A DNA stretch of 12,003 nt. Source: Actinomycetes bacterium (lineage in GTDB: Bacteria; Actinomycetota; Coriobacteriia; WRKU01; WQUG01). Below are positions 6,222-12,003 of the stretch, in pieces (within the stretch, counting starts at the first letter, position 1; each line of letters begins with the position of its first letter). The notes under the pieces were generated by a model that had not been told where the DNA came from, made no database searches, and worked only from the letters and a program-made list of their open reading frames with translations. A program made the translations under genes and the position numbers. The stretch is from contig WQUG01000052.1 of the NCBI GenBank assembly GCA_009785855.1, positions 1 to 12,003 on the forward strand, given 5' to 3'.

Positions 6222-6227
6222 ATTATA
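6222..6227 (-). promoter_or_regulatory. -10 element of tRNA-Gly promoter
   Basis: A perfect TATAAT on the minus strand lies 26 nt before the tRNA 5' end, with a likely start near 6215. The -35 position 17 nt further up falls inside the first 29-bp palindromic repeat and reads CGGGGG, so no -35 element is recognisable. A perfect 10-bp palindrome AAAGCGCTTT (6199-6208) lies in the precursor leader. Confidence 0.6.
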
Positions 6228-6234
6228 GCGTAAG

Positions 6235-6263
6235 TGCGACACCGCCCCCGGCCCCCTGTCGCA
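6235..6263. repeat. 29-bp palindromic repeat, copy 1
   Basis: The unit is TGCGACA, a 15-nt C-rich core, then TGTCGCA, so its ends are perfect 7-bp inverted repeats. It directly abuts copy 2 and differs from it at one core position. It is located between the tsaBD stop codon and the tRNA-Gly -10 element. Confidence 0.9.
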
Positions 6264-6292
6264 TGCGACACCACCCCCGGCCCCCTGTCGCA
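6264..6292. repeat. 29-bp palindromic repeat, copy 2
   Basis: It has the same 29-bp unit as copy 1, joined to it head-to-tail with no spacer. Its reverse complement matches the first copy inside the tsaB region (8059-8087) at 28 of 29 positions. It ends 18 nt beyond the tsaBD stop codon. Confidence 0.9.
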
Positions 6293-6310
6293 CCAGCAGA
6301 GCGGATCGGG

Positions 6311-8773
6311 TCACAGGGCGCTGTGGGCGGAGGCCTCTGCGTCAAGCCCCAGCTTCGGGAGCGCGTCCAACCCCCCGGCCTGTTCGGCGCGCGCCACCAG
6401 CACGCGGCCGATCATGGCCGCGTTGTCCCCGCAGAGCGCGAGCGGCGGTACGTGGACCTCGACGTCACGCGCAAGCATGGACGCGCTCAGCGCCTCACGC
6501 AGCGCCGCGTTGGCCGCCACACCCCCCGCCAGGTAGAACGCGCGCGCGCCGGTCTCTTCGACGGCCCGCGTCGCCTTCGCGACCTGCACGTCGATGATCG
6601 CCTGCTGGAAGCTCGCCGCCAAGTCAGGCAGGTTCAACTCCCGCCCGGCCGCCTGCTCGCGGGCGATCCAGGTGATGACCGCCGTCTTCAGGCCGGAAAG
6701 CGAGAACGCGTAGTCGCCGCTGTGCAACAGCGCGCGGGGAAAGTCGATCGCCCTTGGGTCGCCCTCTGTCGCCAGGCGCGAGATCTCCGGACCGCCGGGA
6801 TAGGGCAGTCCCAGCGCCTTCGCCACCTTGTCGAAGGCCTCGCCTGTCGCGTCATCGAGCGTCGCGCCCAGCACCCGGTAGGCGCCGGGCGCCTCGGCTG
6901 CGACCAGCATCGTGTGCCCGCCGCTGACCACCAGAGCCACCAGCGGATAGTGCAGGGCGTCGCCTTCGTCGACAGTGGCGTAGAGATGCCCCTCCAGATG
7001 ATCGATGCCATAGAGCGGCAGACCCGTCGCCCAGGACAGGCCTTTCGCAAAGGCCAGCCCGACGATGAGCGCCCCGATCAGCCCCGGGCGATCCGTCACG
7101 GCGAGCGCGTCCAGCGCCGAAAGCGGAACGTCGGCCTGTGCCAACGCGGTCTCGGCGGTGTCCACGATGGCCTCGGTGTGCTTGCGCGACGCGATCTCGG
7201 GCACGACGCCGCCGAAGCGCGCGTGGAAGGGGATCTGCGAGGCCACGACGTTGCTGACCAGATGGTCGCCCTCCAGAACCGCGGCCGCGGTCTCATCGCA
7301 GGAGGTCTCGATCGCCAGCACACGCGGCGGACGATCCGGGCCCCAGAGCCGCTGCACCTCGCGCGTCGAGAGCAGCTCGCGGCGGTAGAGGAGCGCGTCC
7401 ACGCCCCCGGGGTAATAGCCGGGTCGCGTCCCGACGCGCGCGAAACCCAGCTGCTCGTAGAGCTGGCGCGCCGCCTCGTTGTCGCGCCGGACCTCAAGGG
7501 TGACGCTGCATACGGCGCGGGCACGCGCCTGCTCGAAGCACGCCTGGAGCAGGTGGGTCGCCAGACCCTGGCGCCGGAAGTCCGGATCGCAGACCACGTC
7601 GAAGACATGCAGCTCCCCGGCCAGCACCGCGCACAGCGCGAAGGCGACCAGGCGCCGGTCGCCGCCCTCTGACCCGCGCGCGAAGGCGCCGTAGAGGATG
7701 CGCCCTTCTGCGGCGAACTCCGAGGCCAGCAGGCCCGCAGTCCAGAGCCCTCCCGCGCCCTCTGCCTCCAGTTGCGCCATCGCCGCGATGTCGAGCGGCA
7801 GCAGCGGCCGGATGCTGAGCTGCGGGCTTCGCGCCGACTCGTCGTCCGGCGCCTCCAACGCGCGCTGCTCACGGCGCGCCTCGGTCTCCTCCGCATCGGA
7901 ATAGCGCGTATAGATCGGCAGGACCGCCGCCGCGTCTCCCGTGTCGCGCCCGTAGCCAGCCGCAAGCCAGGCGTCCGCCAGGCCAAAGCCCAGAGGCGGC
8001 GTCTCGACAGGCGTGCCAGAGAAGAGCTCCCCGTACTTCGCCAGCCCGTCACCGGCAATGCGACAGGGGGCCGGGGGTGCTGTCGCACCGGCAATGCGAC
8101 AGGGTCCCTGGCCCCCTGTCGCATCCAGCCATGCGGTCATGTCCGCAGCCGCCTCCTTGGGCGTCGTCACGTAGTCCGGGCGAGCGCGCCGCAGTACACG
8201 GCCGCCACCCAGCTCGAAGAACGCCGGGTAGACTTCCTTGCGCATCGCGTCCAGGATCACGGCGACCTGCAGTGGTTCAGACGGAGGGAGACCAAGTCGG
8301 CGCGCCAGTGCCCAGGCCACAGCGTCAGTCGTGCTCACACCGTAGAGCGGGATGCCCAGACCCCGGGCCAGACCCTTGGCCGTGGCGACCCCGATACGCA
8401 CGCCGGTGAACGAACCCGGGCCCCGGCCGACGACGACCGCGGCCAGCTGGGCGCGCTCCACACCCTGCTCGCGCAGCAGCGCGTCGATGGTCGCAAGCAG
8501 CAGCTGGTTGGCCTGGCGCGGCGCCTCGATACTCTTCTCGCAAAGGGGCTCGATCCCACTGCCGTCGACCGCGAAGCGCAGCAGGCCGACCTCGACGGTC
8601 GCCCCCGCCGTGTCGCAGGTCAACAGATAGCGCCCTGTCAGAGGGGGTGAATCCGTTTTGTTTTGCAGGTCTGTTGGCGAGGGGGCTCGTTCGACGGGTC
8701 GAGCGACCCCCTCGCCTCCCCCTTGTGCATCGCCCGACAACGGGGCCTGGTCGATTTTCTCAGTCGGCGACAT
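6311..8773 (-). CDS. tsaD: TsaB-RimI-TsaD three-domain fusion protein
   Basis: TsaD and TsaB, with TsaE, transfer threonylcarbamoyl to A37 of ANN-decoding tRNAs (t6A); RimI acetylates the N-terminus of bS18. The 820-aa product has four parts. Residues 1-47 are an unrelated low-complexity extension. TsaB (48-~300) has GRGPGSFTGVRIG at 117-129. A GNAT domain (318-466) carries the acetyl-CoA loop DFRRQGLA (398-405). TsaD (483-820) has AIETSCDETAAA, metal ligands H592 and H596 in HLEGH, and D783 in CGDNAAMI. The ATG at 8773 overlaps the tsaE stop by 14 nt and has AAGG upstream; earlier in-frame starts lie deep in tsaE. Residues 217-241 repeat PCRIAG with a 12-residue period, encoded by two palindromic repeats. 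Fusions of this kind are, as far as I know, found in Coriobacteriia. TDRPGLIGAL has R where TsaD usually has G. Confidence 0.95.
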   Translation of the reverse strand: MSPTEKIDQAPLSGDAQGGGEGVARPVERAPSPTDLQNKTDSPPLTGRYLLTCDTAGATVEVGLLRFAVDGSGIEPLCEKSIEAPRQANQLLLATIDALLREQGVERAQLAAVVVGRGPGSFTGVRIGVATAKGLARGLGIPLYGVSTTDAVAWALARRLGLPPSEPLQVAVILDAMRKEVYPAFFELGGGRVLRRARPDYVTTPKEAAADMTAWLDATGGQGPCRIAGATAPPAPCRIAGDGLAKYGELFSGTPVETPPLGFGLADAWLAAGYGRDTGDAAAVLPIYTRYSDAEETEARREQRALEAPDDESARSPQLSIRPLLPLDIAAMAQLEAEGAGGLWTAGLLASEFAAEGRILYGAFARGSEGGDRRLVAFALCAVLAGELHVFDVVCDPDFRRQGLATHLLQACFEQARARAVCSVTLEVRRDNEAARQLYEQLGFARVGTRPGYYPGGVDALLYRRELLSTREVQRLWGPDRPPRVLAIETSCDETAAAVLEGDHLVSNVVASQIPFHARFGGVVPEIASRKHTEAIVDTAETALAQADVPLSALDALAVTDRPGLIGALIVGLAFAKGLSWATGLPLYGIDHLEGHLYATVDEGDALHYPLVALVVSGGHTMLVAAEAPGAYRVLGATLDDATGEAFDKVAKALGLPYPGGPEISRLATEGDPRAIDFPRALLHSGDYAFSLSGLKTAVITWIAREQAAGRELNLPDLAASFQQAIIDVQVAKATRAVEETGARAFYLAGGVAANAALREALSASMLARDVEVHVPPLALCGDNAAMIGRVLVARAEQAGGLDALPKLGLDAEASAHSAL
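8059..8087. repeat. 29-bp palindromic repeat, copy 3, inside tsaB region
   Basis: TGCGACA, a 15-nt G-rich core, TGTCGCA. It is preceded by CCGGCAA, making a 36-bp unit (8052-8087) that is repeated directly by 8088-8123. It is read in frame as part of TsaB (about residues 229-239) and in inverted orientation relative to copies 1 and 2. Confidence 0.9.
8095..8123. repeat. 29-bp palindromic repeat, copy 4, inside tsaB region
   Basis: It has the same 7-bp ends and length, with a more diverged core (GGGTCCCTGGCCCCC). With the preceding CCGGCAA it forms the second 36-bp unit; 36 bp equals 12 codons, so the reading frame is kept. It encodes about residues 217-227 of the fusion protein. Confidence 0.88.
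8676..8716. repeat. Long palindrome in the N-terminal extension of TsaB
   Basis: GGCGAGGGGG (8676-8685) and CCCCCTCGCC (8707-8716) are a perfect 10-bp inverted repeat. Inside lies a second pair, TCGAC-gg-GTCGA (8691-8702). It encodes residues about 20-33 of the fusion protein, a part with no TsaB homology. Its origin as an inserted repeat is inference. Confidence 0.8.
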
Positions 8774-9263
8774 AGTCGTGGGCCTTCTCAAGCACCAGGT
8801 GGACCCGCAAGGCCTCCAGCAGCGCGTCGCCGCGCTCGTCCAGCGCCCGCAGCCGCAGCTCACGCGCATCCTCAGAGACGAAGCTGAGCTCGATGCCCAG
8901 CGTGGCGATCTGCTCGACGGCAGCGAACCGGTCCCCCCACTCGACGACCGTCGCACCCCCCGAGCCAGCCACGCCGAAGAAGTCGATCTGCTCGAGCTGG
9001 TCCTCGTCCTCAAGTCGATAGAGGTCGAAGTGATACAACACCAGCCGGCCCCCCTCGTAGACCAGCTCGAGGTTGAAGGTCGGGCTCGTCACTTGCTCCG
9101 TGACGTCCAGGCCCGCGGCGATGCCCTGCGTCAGATGCGTCTTGCCCGCGCCGAGGTCGCCCGTCAGCAGCAGCACGTCGCGCGGCGCCAGCAGGCCGCC
9201 CAGCACGCGCCCGATCCGCGCGGTCTCCTCCGTGCTCGTGCTACGAAGCGTCATCTCTGGCAT
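8760..9263 (-). CDS. tsaE: t6A-biosynthesis ATPase TsaE
   Basis: TsaE is a small P-loop ATPase that binds the TsaB-TsaD complex and is needed for multiple turnover in bacterial t6A synthesis. The 167-aa protein has Walker A GDLGAGKT (residues 35-42), switch-type SPTFNLELVY (60-69), HFDLYRL (78-84) and VEWGDR (107-112), all typical of the family. I chose the ATG at 9263 because GGAGGTGAG lies upstream with acceptable spacing and MTLRSTSTEET resembles normal TsaE starts. A longer in-frame ATG at 9293 would precede that site by only a few nt and enlarge the overlap with udg. It overlaps udg by 23 nt and tsaB by 14 nt, so the three genes are coupled. Its partner proteins TsaB and TsaD are encoded directly downstream as one polypeptide. 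Confidence 0.95.
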   Translation of the reverse strand: MPEMTLRSTSTEETARIGRVLGGLLAPRDVLLLTGDLGAGKTHLTQGIAAGLDVTEQVTSPTFNLELVYEGGRLVLYHFDLYRLEDEDQLEQIDFFGVAGSGGATVVEWGDRFAAVEQIATLGIELSFVSEDARELRLRALDERGDALLEALRVHLVLEKAHDYVAD

Positions 9264-9834
9264 CGCAGGCCTCACCTCCGTTGACGAGCTCATCGAGCAG
9301 GGGCGCCGCCGCGAAGAAGGGCTCCTTCTTCAGCAGGTCGTAGATGGTCGCCGCCGGATGATAGAGCGGCAGCACCTTGTAGCCATGGCGCTCGAAGACG
9401 CGCCCCTGGACGCTCGAGATACCAGCGCCGGTCTGCAGGATCAGCCGCGTGGCGAATGCGCCCAAGGTCACGATGGCCCTGGGGCGCAGAAGCCGCAGCT
9501 GCGCGTTGAGATAGCCGCGGCAGGCGAGGATCTCCTCGTCGCGCGGGTCCCGGTTGCCCGGCGGGCGGCACTTCACGATGTTGGTGATGTAGACGTCGGC
9601 GCGGGTGATATGGGCGCGCTCCAGAAGCTCGTCGAGCAGATGCCCCGCCGGACCGATGAACGGGTGGCCCCCCTCGTCCTCTTTGCGCCCGGGCGCCTCG
9701 CCGATGAACACGACGCGCGCCGTCGCCGGCCCGTCGCCCCAGACGACCTGGGTACGCTTGAGCGCCAGATCACAGCCGCGGCAGTCCGCCGCCTGCTGAC
9801 CCATGCGCTCTATCTCAGGAAGTTGCTCGTTCAT
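9241..9834 (-). CDS. Family 4 uracil-DNA glycosylase (Fe-S type)
   Basis: This family removes uracil (from cytosine deamination or misincorporation) from DNA and starts base-excision repair. The 197-aa protein has the family 4 motifs GEAPGRKEDEGGHPFIGPAG (residues 45-64), with the water-activating motif region, and YHPAA (158-162). Four cysteines, C18, C21, C89 and C105, have the C-x2-C-x67-C-x15-C spacing expected for the 4Fe-4S cluster. The KCRPPGNRDP block (88-97) is also typical. The ATG at 9834 has no ribosome site; a TACAAT hexamer 10 nt upstream suggests a near-leaderless transcript. Methionine 11 is an alternative start, but residues 1-10 read normally. The stop codon lies inside tsaE, so udg is probably the first gene of the udg-tsaE-tsaBD cluster. 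Confidence 0.95.
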   Translation of the reverse strand: MNEQLPEIERMGQQAADCRGCDLALKRTQVVWGDGPATARVVFIGEAPGRKEDEGGHPFIGPAGHLLDELLERAHITRADVYITNIVKCRPPGNRDPRDEEILACRGYLNAQLRLLRPRAIVTLGAFATRLILQTGAGISSVQGRVFERHGYKVLPLYHPAATIYDLLKKEPFFAAAPLLDELVNGGEACDARDDAS

Positions 9835-9844
9835 GTCGTGTTCT

Positions 9845-9850
9845 ATTGTA
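9845..9850 (-). promoter_or_regulatory. Candidate -10 element for a near-leaderless udg mRNA
   Basis: TACAAT on the minus strand ends 10 nt before the udg ATG, so transcription would begin about 3-5 nt upstream of the start codon. No -35 element with a good match is visible. The absence of a Shine-Dalgarno sequence fits leaderless initiation, common in Actinobacteria. Confidence 0.35.
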
Positions 9851-9885
9851 CGGTTTCCGTAGCCAGAATATTTTGGCGGAGTATA

Positions 9886-9991
9886 TTTGAGCAGAGCTGA
9901 GCGTTCGCTGGCAAGGCGCTGGGGGGCGTGGCGGCCTTCGCGCCGCGAGCCTCACAGCAACGCCGCCAGCAAGCGTTCAGCTCTGCTCAAA
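9886..9991 (+). repeat. 106-nt near-continuous hairpin, possible structured RNA or MITE
   Basis: Arms 9886-9912 and 9965-9991 pair over 27 nt: 24 Watson-Crick pairs, two G-T pairs and one C-A mismatch when read on the plus strand. Inside, GGCG/CGCC (9915-9918/9961-9964), then 9919-9927 with 9949-9957, then an apical stem 9928-9933/9941-9946 around a 7-nt loop continue the helix. Most imperfections are G-T wobbles on the plus strand but mismatches on the minus strand, so a plus-strand RNA is favoured. It lies between the terminator of the zinc-ribbon gene and the udg start. No promoter or T-run is evident for a plus-strand transcript. Confidence 0.7.
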
Positions 9992-9994
9992 ATG

Positions 9995-10027
9995 AAAAAG
10001 CGCCCGAGGCAAGCCCCCGGGCGCTTT
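9995..10027 (-). terminator. Rho-independent terminator of the zinc-ribbon gene
   Basis: On the minus strand AAAGCGCCCG and CGGGCGCTTT form a perfect 10-bp stem with an 11-nt loop (itself holding GGC/GCC), followed by TTTTT. It starts about 22 nt after the stop codon of the zinc-ribbon gene. The 106-nt hairpin starts 3 nt beyond the T-run. Confidence 0.92.
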
Positions 10028-10048
10028 CGCATACCTATCTGTGCAAAA

Positions 10049-10201
10049 CTACTTCTTCGAAGGGAGGATCTTGCACATAACGGTGCCGCAGGAGGGGCAC
10101 TTACCCTTCATCATCGGACGACCGTTCTTCATGGTCGCTTCCTTCGCGTCTACCATTTCCCGTTTCGCTTTGCACTTCACACAGTATGCTTCTACTGCCA
10201 T
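10049..10201 (-). CDS. Small zinc-ribbon protein (DUF5679-like)
   Basis: A 50-residue frame starts MAVEAYCVKCKAKREM and ends ILPSKK. Two CxxC pairs (C7/C10 and C35/C38) flank a basic middle section with MKNGRP, which makes it a likely zinc ribbon. The pattern (AYCVKCKAKREM, then CPxCGT) fits the DUF5679 family as I know it; the function is unknown to me. The ATG at 10201 is preceded by AAGGAGGTGAT, a near-complete complement of the 16S rRNA 3' end, 9 nt away from GGAGG. An ATG at 10208 in another frame leads nowhere. With a strong ribosome site and its own terminator, it is probably well expressed. About 145 nt separate it from the gene upstream. The high Lys/Arg content could allow RNA or DNA contact, but this is a guess. 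Confidence 0.87.
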   Translation of the reverse strand: MAVEAYCVKCKAKREMVDAKEATMKNGRPMMKGKCPSCGTVMCKILPSKK

Positions 10202-10344
10202 CGTGCATCACCTCCTTGGTCTCGAACCGATCTTACTGTACTTGCATCGGGCTTCGAAAAGCCGCTTACCTTACCTGAGACGCGCCACCCGTACGTGCTA
10301 CACGCTCCTGCTCAGTCTAACATATCCGCTTCTGCAACGATACA

Positions 10345-12003
10345 TCAGAGCTCCTGGAGCACAGAGACCACAAGATCGACGACCTCATCGATCTTCTCGA
10401 CAGAGAGCCTGCCGGCGCTGTCCTGCGAGCTTTGTGCGGCGAACGGGGCGTCTGCCTCGGTCAGTCGCATGATCGAGACAGCCTTGAGACCGGCGGCCAG
10501 GACCCAGCCTGCCTCGGTGCGCACCTTGCCCTTCTTGAAAGGCCTGGCCTGCAGGTCCTTCTCGCGCGAGACCCGGCGCACCATCGCGGTAAGGCGCGCG
10601 GAGCTCTTGTAGGTCTTGTCCGCCTGCTCGTTGACCGACCAGTACAGGGCGCCCTGGCCAAGGCTCGTGAGATTGATGAAGAGCGCGCCCCGCAACTCTT
10701 CGCGATGATCCTCCAGGAAGGTCCGCATGCCACGTGAGTGCACCGAGTGCGCGCTGGTCGCAACGAACCACAGCTCCTTGCCGCTCAGGCTTATACCGGA
10801 GGTCGGGGCTTCAGAGATCTTGCGTCGGATCCGAGCCGCCTGCGTAGCGGCGTAGTCGGCGTCCTCGATCAGGTCGCCTTCTGCGCTTCCGCCCTTCCAG
10901 GACAGGCCCCCGTCGAAGTCGTCGTCGTCGCCAGCAGGGAAGTTGTCCCAGGAGCCGATCTTACGCCCTTCTTCGCGGGCGTTGTAGTCATCGCCCAGGC
11001 CGAGCCAGTCGGCCGGCTGGTCGGCCGCGTCGAAGTCGCCGGCCTGGAACTCGTCGGACTTCTTGCGACGCCCGAACAGGCCGCCCTTCTTCTTTTTGGA
11101 GGCGCTGCGCGACCGGCGCGGGATGTCCGCGCCAGCGGCATAGGCCATGAACTCATCGTCAGCGGCTCCGGACTCTGCGTTATCGTCTCCTGCGACGCTC
11201 ACCGCTCCGAAGCTGTCGGTGAACTGCCGGCTGAACTCATCGGGGGCAGCGCCGCCGATCACGTCAGCGCCCAGCATCCCGCCCCCAGCGCGGATGTCCT
11301 CCTCGAAGCTGGAGTCATCTGGCGCCGCGCCCGCGCGTGGATCGGCGTCGTCTCCGAAACCGAAGTCGGTCGTCTGCGTGAAGGGCGCCGACGCCCTCCG
11401 GGACGAGCGCTGCTCCGCGTCCAGCGTCCGCTCGTCTGCGAACGTCGACCGGGCGTCATAGTCCTCGTATCTGGCGGCGCCGGAGCCGGGGGCCGGGACC
11501 GCCGCTGCCCCGGGCTCTGCGCTGGCTGTCGACAGCGGGGTCGTCTCGAAGTCGGTGGTCGTCTGCGAGGCCGCCGCCGGCGTCGCAGCCATGGACGCGC
11601 TCGTAGAGAAACTCTGTCCCTGCGCCTGCGCCAGTTCCTCGCTGATCGAAAGCAGGGCCGCGACCCCGGAAGCGTTGTTGTTGGCCCCCGGCGAATAGCG
11701 GCGCAGTATCTGGGCGACGAGCAGGTCGAGCAGCATCACGAGCACCGGCAGGCAAAGCGCCATCAGAACATACCAGTTGTAAGGATAGAGAGTGCCCTGC
11801 AGTTTCTTGATGAACGACAGCGGTACCATGACGACCAGCGCCAGCAGCGGCAGCGCCATGATGATCCCATGGGCCAGCCAGAGGATCCGGCGTCCGACCG
11901 ACGCGATGCTCTCTGAGCTCAGCAGGGTCGCGCGCTCTGTGTCGTAGTTCGCGACCAGCACGATCTTCACCGTCGCCTCGCCGGGGCGCTGCGTCGGCGT
12001 GGT
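10345..12003 (-). CDS. M28-peptidase-like membrane protein, probably inactive (partial)
   Basis: The frame is open to the right edge, so the N-terminus is missing; numbers below count from the GTG codon at 11970. The segments VLVANYD (residues 4-10), GANNNASGVAALL (95-107), LWFVATSAHSVHSRG (400-414), FINLTSLG (431-438) and RTEAGWVLAAGLKAVSI (484-500) line up with the M28 zinc aminopeptidase motifs HxD, GxNDNxSG, GAEE, NLDMxG and SDHxxF..GIPA. At each point the metal-binding or catalytic residue is replaced (His to Asn, Asp to Asn, Glu to Ala/His, Asp to Thr). Two transmembrane helices (about 31-53 and 66-90) are inserted between the first two motifs. A 270-residue acidic, low-complexity stretch (about 120-390) with a basic patch SKKKKGGLFGRRKK (291-304) separates the rest. 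Function unknown; a structural or scaffold role is conceivable. Confidence 0.75.
   Translation of the reverse strand, partial: TTPTQRPGEATVKIVLVANYDTERATLLSSESIASVGRRILWLAHGIIMALPLLALVVMVPLSFIKKLQGTLYPYNWYVLMALCLPVLVMLLDLLVAQILRRYSPGANNNASGVAALLSISEELAQAQGQSFSTSASMAATPAAASQTTTDFETTPLSTASAEPGAAAVPAPGSGAARYEDYDARSTFADERTLDAEQRSSRRASAPFTQTTDFGFGDDADPRAGAAPDDSSFEEDIRAGGGMLGADVIGGAAPDEFSRQFTDSFGAVSVAGDDNAESGAADDEFMAYAAGADIPRRSRSASKKKKGGLFGRRKKSDEFQAGDFDAADQPADWLGLGDDYNAREEGRKIGSWDNFPAGDDDDFDGGLSWKGGSAEGDLIEDADYAATQAARIRRKISEAPTSGISLSGKELWFVATSAHSVHSRGMRTFLEDHREELRGALFINLTSLGQGALYWSVNEQADKTYKSSARLTAMVRRVSREKDLQARPFKKGKVRTEAGWVLAAGLKAVSIMRLTEADAPFAAQSSQDSAGRLSVEKIDEVVDLVVSVLQEL

Noticed and set aside
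5978..6274. 98-aa minus-strand frame across tRNA-Gly
   Set aside because: It is a conceptual translation of the tRNA and its flanks; the SSMVERQLPKLKVAGSSPVTRS type string is the well-known spurious product of tRNA genes.
6235..6292. CRISPR array
   Set aside because: The two 29-bp units abut with no spacers and are themselves palindromic; only four copies exist in two places and no cas gene is present.
6263..7672. 469-aa open frame on the plus strand opposite tsaD/rimI
   Set aside because: It runs antisense to a gene with clear TsaD and GNAT motifs. Its translation is rich in R, Q, H and G with no domain pattern. Long antisense frames are expected in GC-rich coding DNA.
8774..9013. Start of the tsaB-rimI-tsaD frame at 9013
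   Set aside because: The extra 80 residues are a Ser/Arg-rich out-of-frame reading of tsaE. The ATG at 8773 gives the usual short overlap with tsaE.
10250..10263. Small hairpin GGCTT/AAGCC with a 4-nt loop as a terminator of the M28-like gene
   Set aside because: The stem is only 5 bp and no T-run follows on the minus strand, so a terminator call is not supported.
10738..11916. 392-aa open frame on the plus strand opposite the M28-like gene
   Set aside because: It has no recognisable motif or ribosome site and mirrors the low-complexity acidic insert of the minus-strand gene, which has transmembrane helices and M28-like segments.

Overview
The window is high-GC bacterial chromosome (by eye about 60-65% G+C) in which every gene I can support lies on the minus strand. 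The gene content is core housekeeping. A high-GC Gram-positive of the Coriobacteriia (Actinomycetota) is my best inference. The reasons are the AGGAGG-type ribosome sites, the TsaB-RimI-TsaD three-domain fusion, a short DUF5679-like zinc ribbon and a bL9 protein with an Ala/Glu tail. I cannot name a genus. The rpsF-ssb-rpsR-rplI-dnaB-purA order often lies near the replication origin in Gram-positives, so an origin-proximal site is plausible but not shown.

In transcription order (right to left): 12003-10345 holds the C-terminal part of an M28-peptidase-like membrane protein whose metal ligands appear to be lost. A 50-residue zinc-ribbon protein follows (10201-10049) with its own terminator (10027-9995). 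Next comes a 106-nt near-perfect hairpin (9991-9886), and then an overlapping cluster udg (family 4 uracil-DNA glycosylase), tsaE, and a fused tsaB-rimI-tsaD (9834-6311). The cluster supplies most of the t6A37 tRNA-modification machinery (TsaC is not here) plus the S18 N-acetyltransferase RimI. After it come tRNA-Gly(CCC) (6195-6121) and a roughly 300-bp non-coding stretch with two extra copies of the tRNA 3' end and a perfect 25-nt palindrome.

A recognisable promoter (5886-5858) then drives an operon: a secreted or membrane M23 peptidase, rpsF (bS6), ssb, rpsR (bS18) and rplI (bL9), closed by a strong terminator (3118-3092). The reading frames are tightly coupled. The rpsF start overlaps the M23 stop, and two stop codons are embedded in the next gene's TAGGAGG ribosome site. 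A separate unit dnaB-purA-purD follows, with purD running off the left edge.

The most unusual features are not genes. A 29-bp palindromic repeat (TGCGACA, 15-nt core, TGTCGCA) occurs four times. Two copies are head-to-tail in front of tRNA-Gly, and two sit in frame inside the TsaB coding region. A second palindrome lies in the atypical N-terminal extension of the same fusion gene. With the tRNA-end repeats and the 106-nt hairpin, these suggest a genome colonised by small palindromic repeat families, at least one of which has entered an essential gene without breaking its frame.
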